From Actinobacteria bacterium casp-actino5 (lineage in GTDB: Bacteria; Actinomycetota; Acidimicrobiia; Acidimicrobiales; Ilumatobacteraceae), in contig LFFE01000009.1 of the NCBI GenBank assembly GCA_001510385.1, forward strand, positions 23,187 through 87,186: a stretch of 64,000 nt of DNA. Direction: 5' to 3'. A model generated the notes under the pieces. The model was given only the letters and a program-made list of their open reading frames with translations. It had not been told where the DNA came from and searched no databases. The position numbers and the translations under genes were made by a program. Numbering within the stretch: position 1 is the first letter of the stretch; every line of letters begins with the position of its first letter. This document shows, in pieces, positions 19,428 to 29,255 of the stretch.

Positions 19428-21278
19428 CTACCAGGTATCGACCTGAGGCCGAACAGGCCCCGAGGATTCACGAGGCGGTACAGACCGAAGCAATGTCGAC
19501 AACCACCGCCGTGTGTCGGCTGGGTCAATGACGTCATCAATCTCAAACCATGTAGCGATACTCAAGGCCTTGCCATGCTCGTACAGCCGGTCGACAAGTT
19601 GCGTAAACAGTTGCTCCTGCTCTTCTGGTGAACCAGCCGCTTCGAGTTCTTTGCGGTACCCGAGGCGTACGTAGCCCTCGAGCCCCATCCCGCCAAATTC
19701 GCCGGTCGGCCAGGCGAGACACGCGAGTGGCGCTTTCGTGCTTCCGCCCATCATCGCCTGCGCCCCAAGCCCATACGACTTTCTCAATACAACGGAAATC
19801 ACTGGGACAGAGACGTTTGCTCCAGTGACAAATAGGCGGCTGCAGTGTCGGACCAACGCGGTCTGCTCGACGTCGGGACCGACCATCATTCCTGGGGTAT
19901 CGATAAGGGTGATGATCGGAAGGCCGTGGGCATCGCACAATTGCATGAACCGAGCAGCCTTATCCGCGCCGTCTGAATCAATCGCTCCAGCAAGATGCGC
20001 TGGATTATTCGCGATTACACCAACAGGGCGTCCCTCGACGCGAGCAAGAGCGGTAATCATTCCAATGCCAAAGTCTTTACGAATTTCGAGGACACTGTCT
20101 GCATCGAACATTCCGTTGATGACGTTGCGTACGTCATAGGCCCGGAGTCGATCTACTGGGATCACGTCTCGGAGCACGGCCTGATCTACACATGTCCACT
20201 CCTTTACCGGGCCTTGAAAGTACGAGAGATATTTCCGAGCGACCTCAACCGCTTCGGCCTCATCCTCAACCAAAATGTCGATTACGCCATTCGCCGCCTG
20301 AACCGACGTAGGACCAATCTCTTTCGGCTCATAAACCCCAAGCCCCCCACCCTCAATCATCGCTGGGCCACCCATTCCGATGTTCGAATCGCGGGTTGCG
20401 ATCACGACATCGCAGCAGCCAAGAATCGCGGCGTTACCGGCGAAGCAATAACCTGAATTGATGCCGACCATTGGCACTGTGCCTGAGAGCTGTCCCCACC
20501 ACAAAAAGGCGTAGCAGTCGAGGCCGGTGACGCCGCCGGTGTCGGTGTCTCCAGGTCGACCACCACCCCCTTCAGTAAAGAACACGACAGGCAGACGCAG
20601 CTCCTCGGCGAGTTCAAATAATCGGTCTTTCTTACGGTGGTTTTGATGACCCTGAGTGCCTGCGAGCACCGAGTAGTCATACGACATCACCACGCACTGC
20701 GCGCCATGTCCTTCAAATTTGTCACCGTTCACTGTTGCAATTCCGCCGACGAGACCGTCCGCAGGAGTGTTCTCAATGAGATCGTTGAGCTCGCGACGTT
20801 TCCGCTGGGCGGCCAGAACAAGCGGTCCGTACTCGATGAGAGAGCCCTCGTCGATCAGGTCCTCAACATTTTCACGAGCGGTGCGGTGTCCACGGTCGCG
20901 CCGGCGCGCAACCGCTGCTGGTCGCGCCGCGTCAAGTCCTTTTGCGTGTCGGTCGACGACCTCTGCGAGGTCGGGGCGATCGAGCCCTAAAGGCCCTGAT
21001 GGCGCAACCTGATCAGCGAAATCCACAGCGTTGGAATCACCTGCTGCGCCCGCATCAATCGTTGCGATAACGTCCCCCGGCTTGACAGTTGAACCAACAT
21101 CAACCGCCACCGACGTAAGCATTCCGGCTGCTGGAGCAACAATGTCATGATGAAGCTTCATCGACTCAAGAAGCCCAAGGACTTGCCCCTCCCGAACCAT
21201 GCCGCCAGCGGCGATTTCCCATGTGACGATGGTGCCTTGCATTTCAGCAGTAAGAGCAACTTGTTGGTCTGAGGTCAT
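19428..21278 (-). CDS. Fused biotin-carrier/carboxyltransferase subunit of acyl-CoA carboxylase
   Basis: A 616-residue fusion. Residues 5-77 form a biotinyl/lipoyl domain with the modifiable Lys41 in LLESMKLHHD and the usual half-barrel symmetry (GTIVTWEI, GDVIATID). Residues about 100-616 are a full carboxyltransferase of the AccD/PccB type with both crotonase halves (GHQNHRKKDRLFELAEEL and FFTEGGGGRPGD in the first, PIITLIDTPGMMVGP in the second). Biotin carboxylase is not in the window, and must be a separate protein. In most bacteria the carrier is free or joined to biotin carboxylase, so this order is unusual. Acetyl-, propionyl- or longer acyl-CoA cannot be distinguished. Start ATG 21278 chosen over a longer, Cys-rich extension. 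Confidence 0.85.
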   Translation of the reverse strand: MTSDQQVALTAEMQGTIVTWEIAAGGMVREGQVLGLLESMKLHHDIVAPAAGMLTSVAVDVGSTVKPGDVIATIDAGAAGDSNAVDFADQVAPSGPLGLDRPDLAEVVDRHAKGLDAARPAAVARRRDRGHRTARENVEDLIDEGSLIEYGPLVLAAQRKRRELNDLIENTPADGLVGGIATVNGDKFEGHGAQCVVMSYDYSVLAGTQGHQNHRKKDRLFELAEELRLPVVFFTEGGGGRPGDTDTGGVTGLDCYAFLWWGQLSGTVPMVGINSGYCFAGNAAILGCCDVVIATRDSNIGMGGPAMIEGGGLGVYEPKEIGPTSVQAANGVIDILVEDEAEAVEVARKYLSYFQGPVKEWTCVDQAVLRDVIPVDRLRAYDVRNVINGMFDADSVLEIRKDFGIGMITALARVEGRPVGVIANNPAHLAGAIDSDGADKAARFMQLCDAHGLPIITLIDTPGMMVGPDVEQTALVRHCSRLFVTGANVSVPVISVVLRKSYGLGAQAMMGGSTKAPLACLAWPTGEFGGMGLEGYVRLGYRKELEAAGSPEEQEQLFTQLVDRLYEHGKALSIATWFEIDDVIDPADTRRWLSTLLRSVPPRESSGPVRPQVDTW

Positions 21279-21335
21279 GGTGCGAGTTTTGCAGTCGGCC
21301 TCTGGCAACACCGACTCGGCGCAGATGCGAGTGGG

Positions 21336-22664
21336 CTACAACTGGCCCGGACGACGTTGGAATGCCGTAATCGACTGATCCCCCATCACCAACTCGGCAG
21401 CGACAGCTGCGAAGAGCGCCGGAACAATGAAGTTTGGGCGTCCCGTCGATTCGGCAACGAACATCACGGCCGCAAGGGGAACCCGGTACCCAGCGCCAAG
21501 GAACGCCGCAATCCCGATCAAGGTGTAGAGCGAGAACCGTTCTGGGTGCACCACTTCGCCAACCGTGCGCCCAACGATTGCTCCACCGACAACGAGCGGA
21601 ATAAAAACCCCACCAACACCGCCGCCGATCAGCGTTGCCGCGGAGGCAAATGACCGAATTACGAATACTGCAATGAGAAGCCAGAGCGCGATGTCAGCCT
21701 CAACGAACAACCATTGCTCAAGCACTTCGTAACCGGCGCCAAGACTTAATGGCAAGCCAGTGAGTTCGCGCGATAACAGGACGAGGCCAACGATTGTCGC
21801 AGAGGAAACCGTCATGCGAATTGGGAACGAACGGACAGAAAATGCTTTCGCAAAACGAATGAGCTTGGCAAATGCGCGTGCCCCGATCGCACATGCAACG
21901 CCGATCGCAAGCGCGCCGAAGAGGTCTCGCACCTCAAACTGCGGGATCGGAATGATCGTGCCGCCGAGTAGTGGAGTCGTATCGCTCAACGACACAAATG
22001 TGAAGTACCCAGTTGCGCTTGCAACAAGGGCAGGTAGCAGCATGCGACGTGCGAGGTCATCTCGGTACGGCACTTCGAGAGCAAAGATTGCTCCAGTTGC
22101 AGGCGCTTTGAAAATTGCTGCGACTCCTGCCGCAGCACCCGCTACCAGCAACGTTCGGTGATCACTGCCGCGAAACGGTGCAGGCAACCGGCGCTGAATT
22201 TGCGAGCCAAGCGCAGAACCGCCGTATAGCGATGGACCTTCGAGACCAAGAGCACCACCCGTTCCAAGTGACGCGATTGCTGCAATAACACGGGCAACAA
22301 GTGCCCGCGGTCCAAGCCGGTACTGAGAATCGTGGAATGCATGGAGATATTCGTCAGATGTTGACCCAGATACTCCGCCACCGATGTAACGAAGAGACAG
22401 CGCCGCAACGACAAGTCCGGTCACAGGAGCGGTGAGCAACATCCACAGCGGTGCTTCAAATAAACGTTCGTAGACAGCATGCACCGCAAGGTCAAAACCA
22501 CGAACAAACAAGCCGGTCACAACTCCTGTGACAGCAGCGAGCAACACCACCTCGCGCGAACGTCGCACAATTGAGCGGAACTCGTCTCGCCGCTGCGAAA
22601 ACACATCAGGGCGCACGGAACGAGCCACCCTGTTATGGATCAAGCGACTCGGCGACACATTCAA
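21336..22664 (-). CDS. ClC family chloride channel/antiporter
   Basis: A 442-residue polytopic membrane protein of the ClC family. Selectivity-filter pieces are seen in order: GTGGALGLEGPSLYGG (GxEGP, with the gating Glu kept), then GGGVGGVFIPLVVGGA (GxFxP). The retained gating Glu fits a proton-coupled exchanger as well as a channel. No C-terminal CBS domains, as usual in bacteria. It lies 57 bases upstream of the carboxylase fusion on the same strand; no functional link is implied. Anion homeostasis or acid response is the family role. Confidence 0.92.
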   Translation of the reverse strand: MNVSPSRLIHNRVARSVRPDVFSQRRDEFRSIVRRSREVVLLAAVTGVVTGLFVRGFDLAVHAVYERLFEAPLWMLLTAPVTGLVVAALSLRYIGGGVSGSTSDEYLHAFHDSQYRLGPRALVARVIAAIASLGTGGALGLEGPSLYGGSALGSQIQRRLPAPFRGSDHRTLLVAGAAAGVAAIFKAPATGAIFALEVPYRDDLARRMLLPALVASATGYFTFVSLSDTTPLLGGTIIPIPQFEVRDLFGALAIGVACAIGARAFAKLIRFAKAFSVRSFPIRMTVSSATIVGLVLLSRELTGLPLSLGAGYEVLEQWLFVEADIALWLLIAVFVIRSFASAATLIGGGVGGVFIPLVVGGAIVGRTVGEVVHPERFSLYTLIGIAAFLGAGYRVPLAAVMFVAESTGRPNFIVPALFAAVAAELVMGDQSITAFQRRPGQL

Positions 22665-22717
22665 GCACTATAGGAGTTCGTTAAACATTTCACCGACATT
22701 GGTGGATGCAGTGTCTG

Positions 22718-23686
22718 CTACTGCAACGATTCAACCATCTGGCGAATGCCGTCTCTCAACTGGACCTTCGGCTCCCAACCGAGGAGGTCTCGTGCCCTTG
22801 AGATGTCCGGTTGGCGAACCTTAGGGTCATCAGATGGAAGCGGAAGGTACTCGATTGAGAGGTCTGCACCGAGCACCTCAGCGATGACATCAGCAAGTTC
22901 ACGAATGGTGAACTCGTTCGGATTACCGATATTCACCGGTCTAACAACATCAGACTGCAACAGCCTCACAATGCCATCGACTTCGTCGGTGACATAACAG
23001 AAACTTCTGGTTTGGCTTCCGTCACCGTAAATGGTCAATGGCTTGCCGGCTAGCGACTGGTGAACCATATTCGTAACTACTCGTCCATCGTCTGGCTGCA
23101 TGCGCGGCCCATAGGTATTGAAAATACGAACGATGCGAGCATCAAGTCCAGCTGATCGTTGATGTGCGGCGACAAGGGCCTCAGAAAAACGTTTCGCCTC
23201 GTCGTAGACCGAGCGCTCCCCAATTGGGTTGACGTTGCCCCAATAGGTTTCAACTTGAGGGTGCTCCAGCGGATCTCCGTAGACCTCGCTCGTTGATGCC
23301 ATGAGAAACCGCGCACTACACGACACTGCGTAATTAATCAGATTCCACGTGCCCGTTGACCCAACGGCAAGAGTGTCGAGTGGCCGCTGCAGATAGGCCG
23401 GAGGCGAAGCTGGGCTCGCAAAGTTAAGAACTGCAGAAACGTCGTGCGGGTCAACCACATCGGTCAGTTGCTCAATGGCGCTCGGCAAAACGATGTCACC
23501 TTCGACGAATGTGAAGCCATCAGTTGCTGACAGATGCGAAAGATTTCCCGAGTCTCCTGTCGAAAGATCATCAACTGCGACCACTTGGTACCCGTCGGTA
23601 AGCAGCCGCTCACAAAGATGCGACCCGATGAACCCGGCGCCACCTGCAACGACAACGACCGAACCCTCTGGGAGCGAGGTCATCAT
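22718..23686 (-). CDS. uxs: UDP-glucuronate decarboxylase-like SDR (UDP-xylose synthase)
   Basis: A 322-residue extended SDR. The NAD-binding motif is [19 protein letters not shown]; the active-site region [20 protein letters not shown] followed by [16 protein letters not shown] (YxxxK) is close to the UXS signature, which separates it from generic epimerases. It decarboxylates UDP-glucuronate to UDP-xylose. Its ATG overlaps the ugd stop (ATGA), so product of one enzyme feeds the next: UDP-glucose to UDP-glucuronate to UDP-xylose for a surface polysaccharide or glycolipid. No glycosyltransferase is adjacent. Confidence 0.88.
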   Translation of the reverse strand: MMTSLPEGSVVVVAGGAGFIGSHLCERLLTDGYQVVAVDDLSTGDSGNLSHLSATDGFTFVEGDIVLPSAIEQLTDVVDPHDVSAVLNFASPASPPAYLQRPLDTLAVGSTGTWNLINYAVSCSARFLMASTSEVYGDPLEHPQVETYWGNVNPIGERSVYDEAKRFSEALVAAHQRSAGLDARIVRIFNTYGPRMQPDDGRVVTNMVHQSLAGKPLTIYGDGSQTRSFCYVTDEVDGIVRLLQSDVVRPVNIGNPNEFTIRELADVIAEVLGADLSIEYLPLPSDDPKVRQPDISRARDLLGWEPKVQLRDGIRQMVESLQ

Positions 23687-24999
23687 GGCCGGCCGACACA
23701 GTCGTAGTTGAGCCCTACAGCTCGCACAGAACGCGGGTCGAGCAAGTTTCGTGTATCTACAACTGATGAGCCTGCAAGGAGGGCCGCTGCCTGGGCGAGG
23801 TCAAGTGACGTGAATTCTGGCCATTCGGTAAGGATGACGAGGACGTCTCCCCCGCGCATCGCATCCTCAATCGACTGCCGAACGTCAATGCCATCCAGGA
23901 ACGACTGCTGCAGCTTGCTGAGGGTTCCCACAGTGGTCGGGTCATAGGCCTTTACCATCGCCCCGAGTTGTCGCAAACGACGAATTACACTGAGACTTGG
24001 AGAGTCACGTAAATCATCGGTGCCAGCCTTAAACGTAAGTCCGAGCACTGAGATCGTTGTTCCAGAGAGATCGTTCTTGCCCGCCGCATGTTGCACCTTG
24101 CGAACCATTCGCTCACGCTGCTCAGTATTGACTTCGATGACGCCGCGCATCATCGAAAAGTCATAGCCATGGCTCGCTGCAACGTGAACCAAGGCATGTG
24201 AATCTTTCGGGAAACAACTTCCTCCCCAACCCGGCCCAGGTCGTAAGAATTCGCGTCCAATTCGACGGTCGGAGCCAATACCTTCGACAACATCAACCAC
24301 ATCAGCGCCAACTGCTTCGCACATTGCGGCGACCGCATTGACGAAGGAAATCTTCATCGCAAGAAAGCCGTTCGCCGCGTACTTGATGGTCTCAGCAGAG
24401 GCGGCGTCGGTAATGATGATTTGGGTATCGATTGATGAGTACAGAGCCGCAACTTGTTCGGCAGCGCGGCGGTCATCTGCTCCAACAACTACTCGATCTG
24501 GATGAAGGAAATCATTGACTGCAGTTCCCTCGCGCAGGAACTCTGGGTGCGAGACGACGGCGACATCCGGTCGTTGAATAACTTCGTCCACCACGATGGT
24601 GGTCCCGACGGGCACTGTTGACTTATTGACGACAATGGCGCCCTTGCGAAGAACGGGTCCAATCTCTGCACTCGCCGCCTTGATATACGTGAGGTCGGCA
24701 GAACCATCATCATCTTGTGGTGTTGGCACGCACAGGAACACAATGTCGCAACGCTCGGCAACTTCAGTCGCACCAGCCACAAATTCAAGTCGGCCAGCTG
24801 AAATTCCTTCAGCGACGATCTCGCTGAGGCCCTCCTCCACGATGGGAATTTCACCCTTGCGCAACCTGTCGATCTTCTCGACGTCAACATCGCCACACAC
24901 GACTGTGTGCCCGATGTGGGCAAGGCATGCTCCGGTGGTGAGACCGACATAGCCGACTCCCACAACTCCAATCACTGGCGAATTACTCATTGTGGTCAA
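23683..24999 (-). CDS. ugd: UDP-glucose 6-dehydrogenase
   Basis: A 438-residue NAD-dependent dehydrogenase that oxidises UDP-glucose twice to UDP-glucuronate. N-terminal [21 protein letters not shown] binds [11 protein letters not shown] and NKSTVPVGT follow, the catalytic Cys is in [14 protein letters not shown], and [13 protein letters not shown] marks the C-terminal UDP-binding domain. The TTG at 24999 has GAGGA 9 bases before it; an ATG three codons later at 24990 is the alternative. Upstream partner of uxs in a two-gene operon. Confidence 0.94.
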   Translation of the reverse strand: MTTMSNSPVIGVVGVGYVGLTTGACLAHIGHTVVCGDVDVEKIDRLRKGEIPIVEEGLSEIVAEGISAGRLEFVAGATEVAERCDIVFLCVPTPQDDDGSADLTYIKAASAEIGPVLRKGAIVVNKSTVPVGTTIVVDEVIQRPDVAVVSHPEFLREGTAVNDFLHPDRVVVGADDRRAAEQVAALYSSIDTQIIITDAASAETIKYAANGFLAMKISFVNAVAAMCEAVGADVVDVVEGIGSDRRIGREFLRPGPGWGGSCFPKDSHALVHVAASHGYDFSMMRGVIEVNTEQRERMVRKVQHAAGKNDLSGTTISVLGLTFKAGTDDLRDSPSLSVIRRLRQLGAMVKAYDPTTVGTLSKLQQSFLDGIDVRQSIEDAMRGGDVLVILTEWPEFTSLDLAQAAALLAGSSVVDTRNLLDPRSVRAVGLNYDCVGRP

Positions 25000-25094
25000 T
25001 TTCTCTTGTCCTCAACTCGAAGGCGTCACACCTCTGGCTCGTGATGGGAAGTGCGCCCCATGAGACTAACTGGGAAACTAGGGTCAACATCGTG

Positions 25095-26114
25095 ATGACA
25101 GTTCTCAGCGCACCGCTTCAAACCAGCGTCGATACCGCCTGCCCAGACGGAGGGGCGATCTGTACTTGGGTGTACGACATCTCTGGTGGAAGCGATCGTC
25201 TCGCGCAGTTTTCGGAGTGGTTTCTTGACCGGCCAATCAGATTTCTGGCCGTCATTCTTGGTGCGTGGCTGCTCTCGAAAGTTCTTCGCCGGTCAATCCG
25301 GAAAGTTGTTACCCACATCGTTACCGCTGATCGCTCCTCGACATTGCAGCGCTTAGACCGACTCGGCGTTCCAATTTCTGGTCTTGTCGAACCCGAAGAG
25401 GATCCAATCGTTGTTGAACGCCGCCATGCCCGAGCACTTTCGATTTCAAACGTTCTCGGATCAGCAGTGTCAGTTGCAGTGTGGAGCATTGGTTTCACGA
25501 CTGCCCTTGGAACAGTCGGTATCAACCTCGGACCGCTCATTGCCGGTGCGGGAATCGCTGGTGTTGCGCTTGGTTTCGGCGCTCAAAGCCTGGTGCAAGA
25601 TTGCATTGCTGGACTGTTCATGTTGCTCGAGGACCAGTACGGAATCGGGGATGTCATCGATCTCGGTGAGGCGGTTGGGGTCGTCGAAGAAGTCACCCTT
25701 CGCACAACTGTCCTGCGATCCCTCAATGGCACCGTGTGGCATGTCCCAAATGGCCAAGTGTCCAGAGTAGGCAATCTCAGCCAACTCTGGTCGGTCGCGG
25801 TCATTGATATTGATGTTGCCTATGACAGCGACCTTGCTGAAGTTCGGTCCATTCTCAATGAGGCCGTCTCAGAGGTTTGTGCTCGCGAGGAGTTCACCGA
25901 ATCTGTGCTCGAACCCCCTGTCGTGCTCGGCGTTGAGTCACTCGGCGCAGATGGCATCACCCTTCGCGTCACCATCAAGGTAGACCCAGGCGACCAGTGG
26001 TCAATTCAACGCGCCGTCCGCGAGCACGTCAAAGTTGTTTTCGACCGGCATCAGATTGAGATTCCGTTCCCGCAACGCACAGTGTGGGTTCGCAACGAGG
26101 GCGAGATCTCCTAA
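25095..26114 (+). CDS. Mechanosensitive ion channel family protein (MscS-like)
   Basis: A 339-residue membrane protein. An N-terminal segment and helix (FLAVILGAWLLSKVL) lead to a charged linker, then helix ISNVLGSAVSVAVWSIGF and the pore-lining TM3 with GPLIAGAGIAGVALGFGAQSLVQD. The beta domain holds IGDVIDLGEAVGVVEEVTLRTT and HVPNGQVSRVGN, all diagnostic for MscS. It relieves turgor on osmotic downshock. The ATG at 25095 is used; extension upstream reaches the divergent ugd start. The next gene starts 2 bases after its stop. Confidence 0.9.
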   Translation: MTVLSAPLQTSVDTACPDGGAICTWVYDISGGSDRLAQFSEWFLDRPIRFLAVILGAWLLSKVLRRSIRKVVTHIVTADRSSTLQRLDRLGVPISGLVEPEEDPIVVERRHARALSISNVLGSAVSVAVWSIGFTTALGTVGINLGPLIAGAGIAGVALGFGAQSLVQDCIAGLFMLLEDQYGIGDVIDLGEAVGVVEEVTLRTTVLRSLNGTVWHVPNGQVSRVGNLSQLWSVAVIDIDVAYDSDLAEVRSILNEAVSEVCAREEFTESVLEPPVVLGVESLGADGITLRVTIKVDPGDQWSIQRAVREHVKVVFDRHQIEIPFPQRTVWVRNEGEIS

Positions 26115-26116
26115 CA

Positions 26117-27589
26117 ATGTCGGCGCCATTGCTGTGGGGAGTAGCGGTACTGCTCGGAGCGTTTCGGCTCATCTGGTGGCTTGGGGCAAACGACCACATC
26201 TTGTGCGGGTCGCCCAAATCACATCCAAGCGACGAACACGACGTCGAACATTGCCCTCCTGCCCTCGCTGCGTTTGCACTAGTGGGCGCTGACAGCGGAA
26301 CATGCTTCCTCCCTGTTCAGGCCGCCACAGCAGCGGTAGCTGATCTCGTCCAGCGTGACGTCCTTCATGCAACCACCGATGGAGACATCGCAACAATTTC
26401 GCTTGGGAACGCCACCGAACTCAGCGGAGATGATGCTTTGCTCGTGCACATGCTGCAGACCCGGATGAGCGAATCTGACAGTGTTTCAGAAGGTGTTGGC
26501 TCCGGAACCCTGGCCCACCACCCACCCGGCCAAGTGTGGTGGTTGCGTTACCGAAGAGCTATAACTCTGCGATCACGCAATCTTGGCCTCACGCAACCAC
26601 GCCCGTTTCTCCAAATCTTCTTCGGTATTTCGGGCATCGCTGCGGCAATTGGCCTCGCTGGTCTCTTTATTGCGCTTCGGTCACTTATTCGAGCGATGAC
26701 TGCGCTCGACCCGTTTGAACTCAACCTCTGGTGGCTCATCCTTGGTGGAGTCGGCATTCGCCTTGCGTTAGACGCGTTTCGCACAGGAATAGAGCGCTCT
26801 GACGTGCTGACCGCAACCGGTCGTCACTACGCAGTGCGCTTAAGTCACTTGCGAGATCGACTCGTCGAGACTGTTGGTCTCGTCGATGGCATTGGAGACT
26901 CACGCGATATTGCTCACGCAATTGCCCTGGGAATACCCACGCGGGCAACTCGGCAAATTCCGCTGTTCTCCCCACACGATGAGCACCTGATTTGGTCATC
27001 CTCTGGTGACTCAGTACGACTCAGTCGGGTTAGACGTGACTGGCGCCCAGGCGAAGGCACGCGGCCCCCTGTGGCCATTACCGCCGGACTCTCTACCGCC
27101 GTCATCGCTCTCGTCGTTCGTCGTGCGGTACATGCAATCTCAGCACGTGACTGGTTGACCTCCCTCTCTGCCGACAGCCCTGCCGCCGTCGGCGACCTCG
27201 AGCGATTGCTCTCGATTGGTGGCCAGGCAGCTCTTCTGGTCGTGTTTGGAGGAATCTGTCTCGCCGTTGCAGGATTCATCGACGTCTTCGCTCGCAGAAC
27301 CTTCCATGGCACAGTGATTGACGTTCGGCTACCTGAGTCGCAAACGATGGCCCAGAAACTTCAAGAATTTCTCACTGGCGCGGGCCACGATGGAGTGGCC
27401 ATCGTCGAGGTCACACTTGATCTCAACGACTCTCATAGGCCGTGCACCATCGTTGTTGATGCCAATGCGGCAGCGCCTATCGGATCTCAGGTTGCCGTTG
27501 AGCAGACCCTGCTCCTTCGTAGGGTGAGGTCGGTCGCTCCTCGGGGAACGTCAGGGGCACACCTATCTGGCTCTACGCTGAGCAGATGA
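26117..27589 (+). CDS. Membrane protein of unknown function
   Basis: A 490-residue protein with about five membrane helices: near 6-24 (LLWGVAVLLGAFRLIWWLG), 163-190, 198-215, 320-335 and 368-390. Soluble parts alternate with them. The segment around residues 45-95 (PALAAFALVGADSG, then DLVQRDVLHAT) has the look of the winged-helix-like block of DUF2207 membrane proteins, but this is a weak impression. The end is a small hydrophilic domain (DGVAIVEVTLDLN). It begins 2 bases after the MscS-like gene and ends in an ATGA overlap with thrH, so all three are co-translated. Function unknown. Confidence 0.65.
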   Translation: MSAPLLWGVAVLLGAFRLIWWLGANDHILCGSPKSHPSDEHDVEHCPPALAAFALVGADSGTCFLPVQAATAAVADLVQRDVLHATTDGDIATISLGNATELSGDDALLVHMLQTRMSESDSVSEGVGSGTLAHHPPGQVWWLRYRRAITLRSRNLGLTQPRPFLQIFFGISGIAAAIGLAGLFIALRSLIRAMTALDPFELNLWWLILGGVGIRLALDAFRTGIERSDVLTATGRHYAVRLSHLRDRLVETVGLVDGIGDSRDIAHAIALGIPTRATRQIPLFSPHDEHLIWSSSGDSVRLSRVRRDWRPGEGTRPPVAITAGLSTAVIALVVRRAVHAISARDWLTSLSADSPAAVGDLERLLSIGGQAALLVVFGGICLAVAGFIDVFARRTFHGTVIDVRLPESQTMAQKLQEFLTGAGHDGVAIVEVTLDLNDSHRPCTIVVDANAAAPIGSQVAVEQTLLLRRVRSVAPRGTSGAHLSGSTLSR

Positions 27590-28209
27590 CTCAGCATCGC
27601 CAGCAGATCGTCACCCTCGACTTGGAAGGTGTGCTCGTTCCGGAAATTTGGGTTGCTGTTGCCGAGCGAACAGGCATCGAAGAACTTCGACGCACGACCC
27701 GCGATGAACCTGACTATGACGTCCTCATGCGGCAACGACTAGGTCTACTCGACATACATGGCTTGACGATGTCGACGATTCAAGATGTCATTTCAACGCT
27801 GTCTCCCCTCGACGGCGCGAAAGATTTTCTCGATGAGTTACGCGCAGAATTTCAGGTGCTCATCCTGTCAGACACCTTTGAGCAATTTGCCCAGCCACTC
27901 ATGCGTCAACTTGGGTGGCCCACCATTTGGTGTCATCAACTGCTCACCGCCGATGACAAGATCATTGATTATCGACTTCGAATCGACGATCAAAAACGCA
28001 AAGCAGTTAACGCATTGAAGTCGCTTGAGTTCACCGTCGTTGCAGCAGGCGACTCATACAACGACACAACAATGCTGGGCGCAGCGCACGCTGGATTCCT
28101 GTTTCGGGCGCCTCAAAACGTTCGGGAGGAATTCGACTTTCCTGCAATCGACGAGTACGCCGAACTGCTGGGTGGTATTCGAGCGGCATTTGCAGCGATA
28201 GGCAGTTAG
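27586..28209 (+). CDS. thrH: ThrH-type phosphoserine phosphatase/homoserine phosphotransferase
   Basis: A 207-residue HAD-family enzyme matching ThrH in detail: LDLEGVLVPEIWVAVAERTG (HAD nucleophile with Glu at the usual DxD place), DEPDYDVLMRQRLGLLD, VLILSDTFEQFAQPLMRQLG and AAGDSYNDTTMLG. Known ThrH enzymes dephosphorylate phosphoserine and can pass the phosphate to homoserine. It starts with ATG overlapping the preceding stop. Its company with a channel and a membrane protein is unusual, since it would normally be grouped with Ser/Thr/Met metabolism. Confidence 0.9.
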   Translation: MTQHRQQIVTLDLEGVLVPEIWVAVAERTGIEELRRTTRDEPDYDVLMRQRLGLLDIHGLTMSTIQDVISTLSPLDGAKDFLDELRAEFQVLILSDTFEQFAQPLMRQLGWPTIWCHQLLTADDKIIDYRLRIDDQKRKAVNALKSLEFTVVAAGDSYNDTTMLGAAHAGFLFRAPQNVREEFDFPAIDEYAELLGGIRAAFAAIGS

Positions 28210-28253
28210 TTCCCAACCCAAGTTGCACGGGCCGCAAAGCGTAACCTGCCCAG

Positions 28254-29237
28254 GTGCCGTCAGCCACGGGATCTCCTCCCACACCATCGCAGTCTCTCGG
28301 AAGTGGCCTCATTGGCGCAGCGATCGCAGTCTCTGCTTGGGGATCGTCAGGGGTCATCGTCAAAGCAGTCGACCTCGACCCCGTTGCCATCTCCTTCTAC
28401 CGGTTTACGGTGTACTCGCTCGCAATTTACGTTGTGTTACGAATTCGCGGGACCACACCAACGCTGTCTGTTCTGAAGCATTCTGCTGCCGGTGGTATCT
28501 CGCTTGGCGTTGATGTCGTGCTGTTTTTCACTGCCGTGAAAACCACAACGGTTGTCAATGCGACAACCATTGGTGCCCTGCAACCAATCATCATTCTCGC
28601 AATTGCGTCGCGGTTCTTTGGAGAACGGATTCGCCTACGCGAAGTCGTTGCTGCGCTTGCAGCCATCGCAGGGGTGATCATCGTAGTTACCCAGTCGTCC
28701 GGGAGCCCAGAATGGAATGGAGCGGGCGATCTTGCGGCGCTTGGCGCACTGTTTGCGTGGACGGGTTACCTCGTCATGTCAAAGCGATCTGCCGGAGTAC
28801 TGACATCGACCGAGTACACCCTTGGAACAGGGTTCTGGACCGCTCTCGTCGCCCTGCCAGTCGGTTTCGCTGCCGGTCAAGACATGTCGCTCCCAAATCC
28901 GAGACAGTGGGTGGTCCTACTTATTCTCGTCATCATCGGTGGACTGCTCGGCCATTCGCTCATGAACTGGTCGCTCACTCGAATACCGCTATGGCTTGTT
29001 TCGACACTCTCATTGCTGATCCCAATCGTGTCATCGCTGACCGCTTGGGCCGCTTTGGGCGAGTCGCTGACTTCGCTTCAGCTTGCCGCCATGGGATTTG
29101 TCGTCATTGCACTCTCAGTCATCGTGACCTCTCAACGAAATCCCACACCGGCTCCACCACCGACTGCTCCGCTAGCCTCACTAGTAACGGATTCACCAGA
29201 AGGTGAATCATCGCCAACACCGCCCCCTAGCTCTTGA
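28254..29237 (+). CDS. EamA/DMT family transporter
   Basis: A 327-residue drug/metabolite-type transporter with about ten helices in two EamA repeats (GLIGAAIAVSAWGSSGVIVKAV starts the first; GAGDLAALGALFAWTGYLVMSK starts the second). The tail after residue 300 is a Pro/Ser-rich soluble stretch. GTG at 28254 is the start. Such proteins often export amino acids or small metabolites; following thrH by 44 bases hints at an amino acid substrate, but that is only inference from position. Confidence 0.85.
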   Translation: MPSATGSPPTPSQSLGSGLIGAAIAVSAWGSSGVIVKAVDLDPVAISFYRFTVYSLAIYVVLRIRGTTPTLSVLKHSAAGGISLGVDVVLFFTAVKTTTVVNATTIGALQPIIILAIASRFFGERIRLREVVAALAAIAGVIIVVTQSSGSPEWNGAGDLAALGALFAWTGYLVMSKRSAGVLTSTEYTLGTGFWTALVALPVGFAAGQDMSLPNPRQWVVLLILVIIGGLLGHSLMNWSLTRIPLWLVSTLSLLIPIVSSLTAWAALGESLTSLQLAAMGFVVIALSVIVTSQRNPTPAPPPTAPLASLVTDSPEGESSPTPPPSS

Positions 29238-29255
29238 TATTCGGAGAAATACAAC

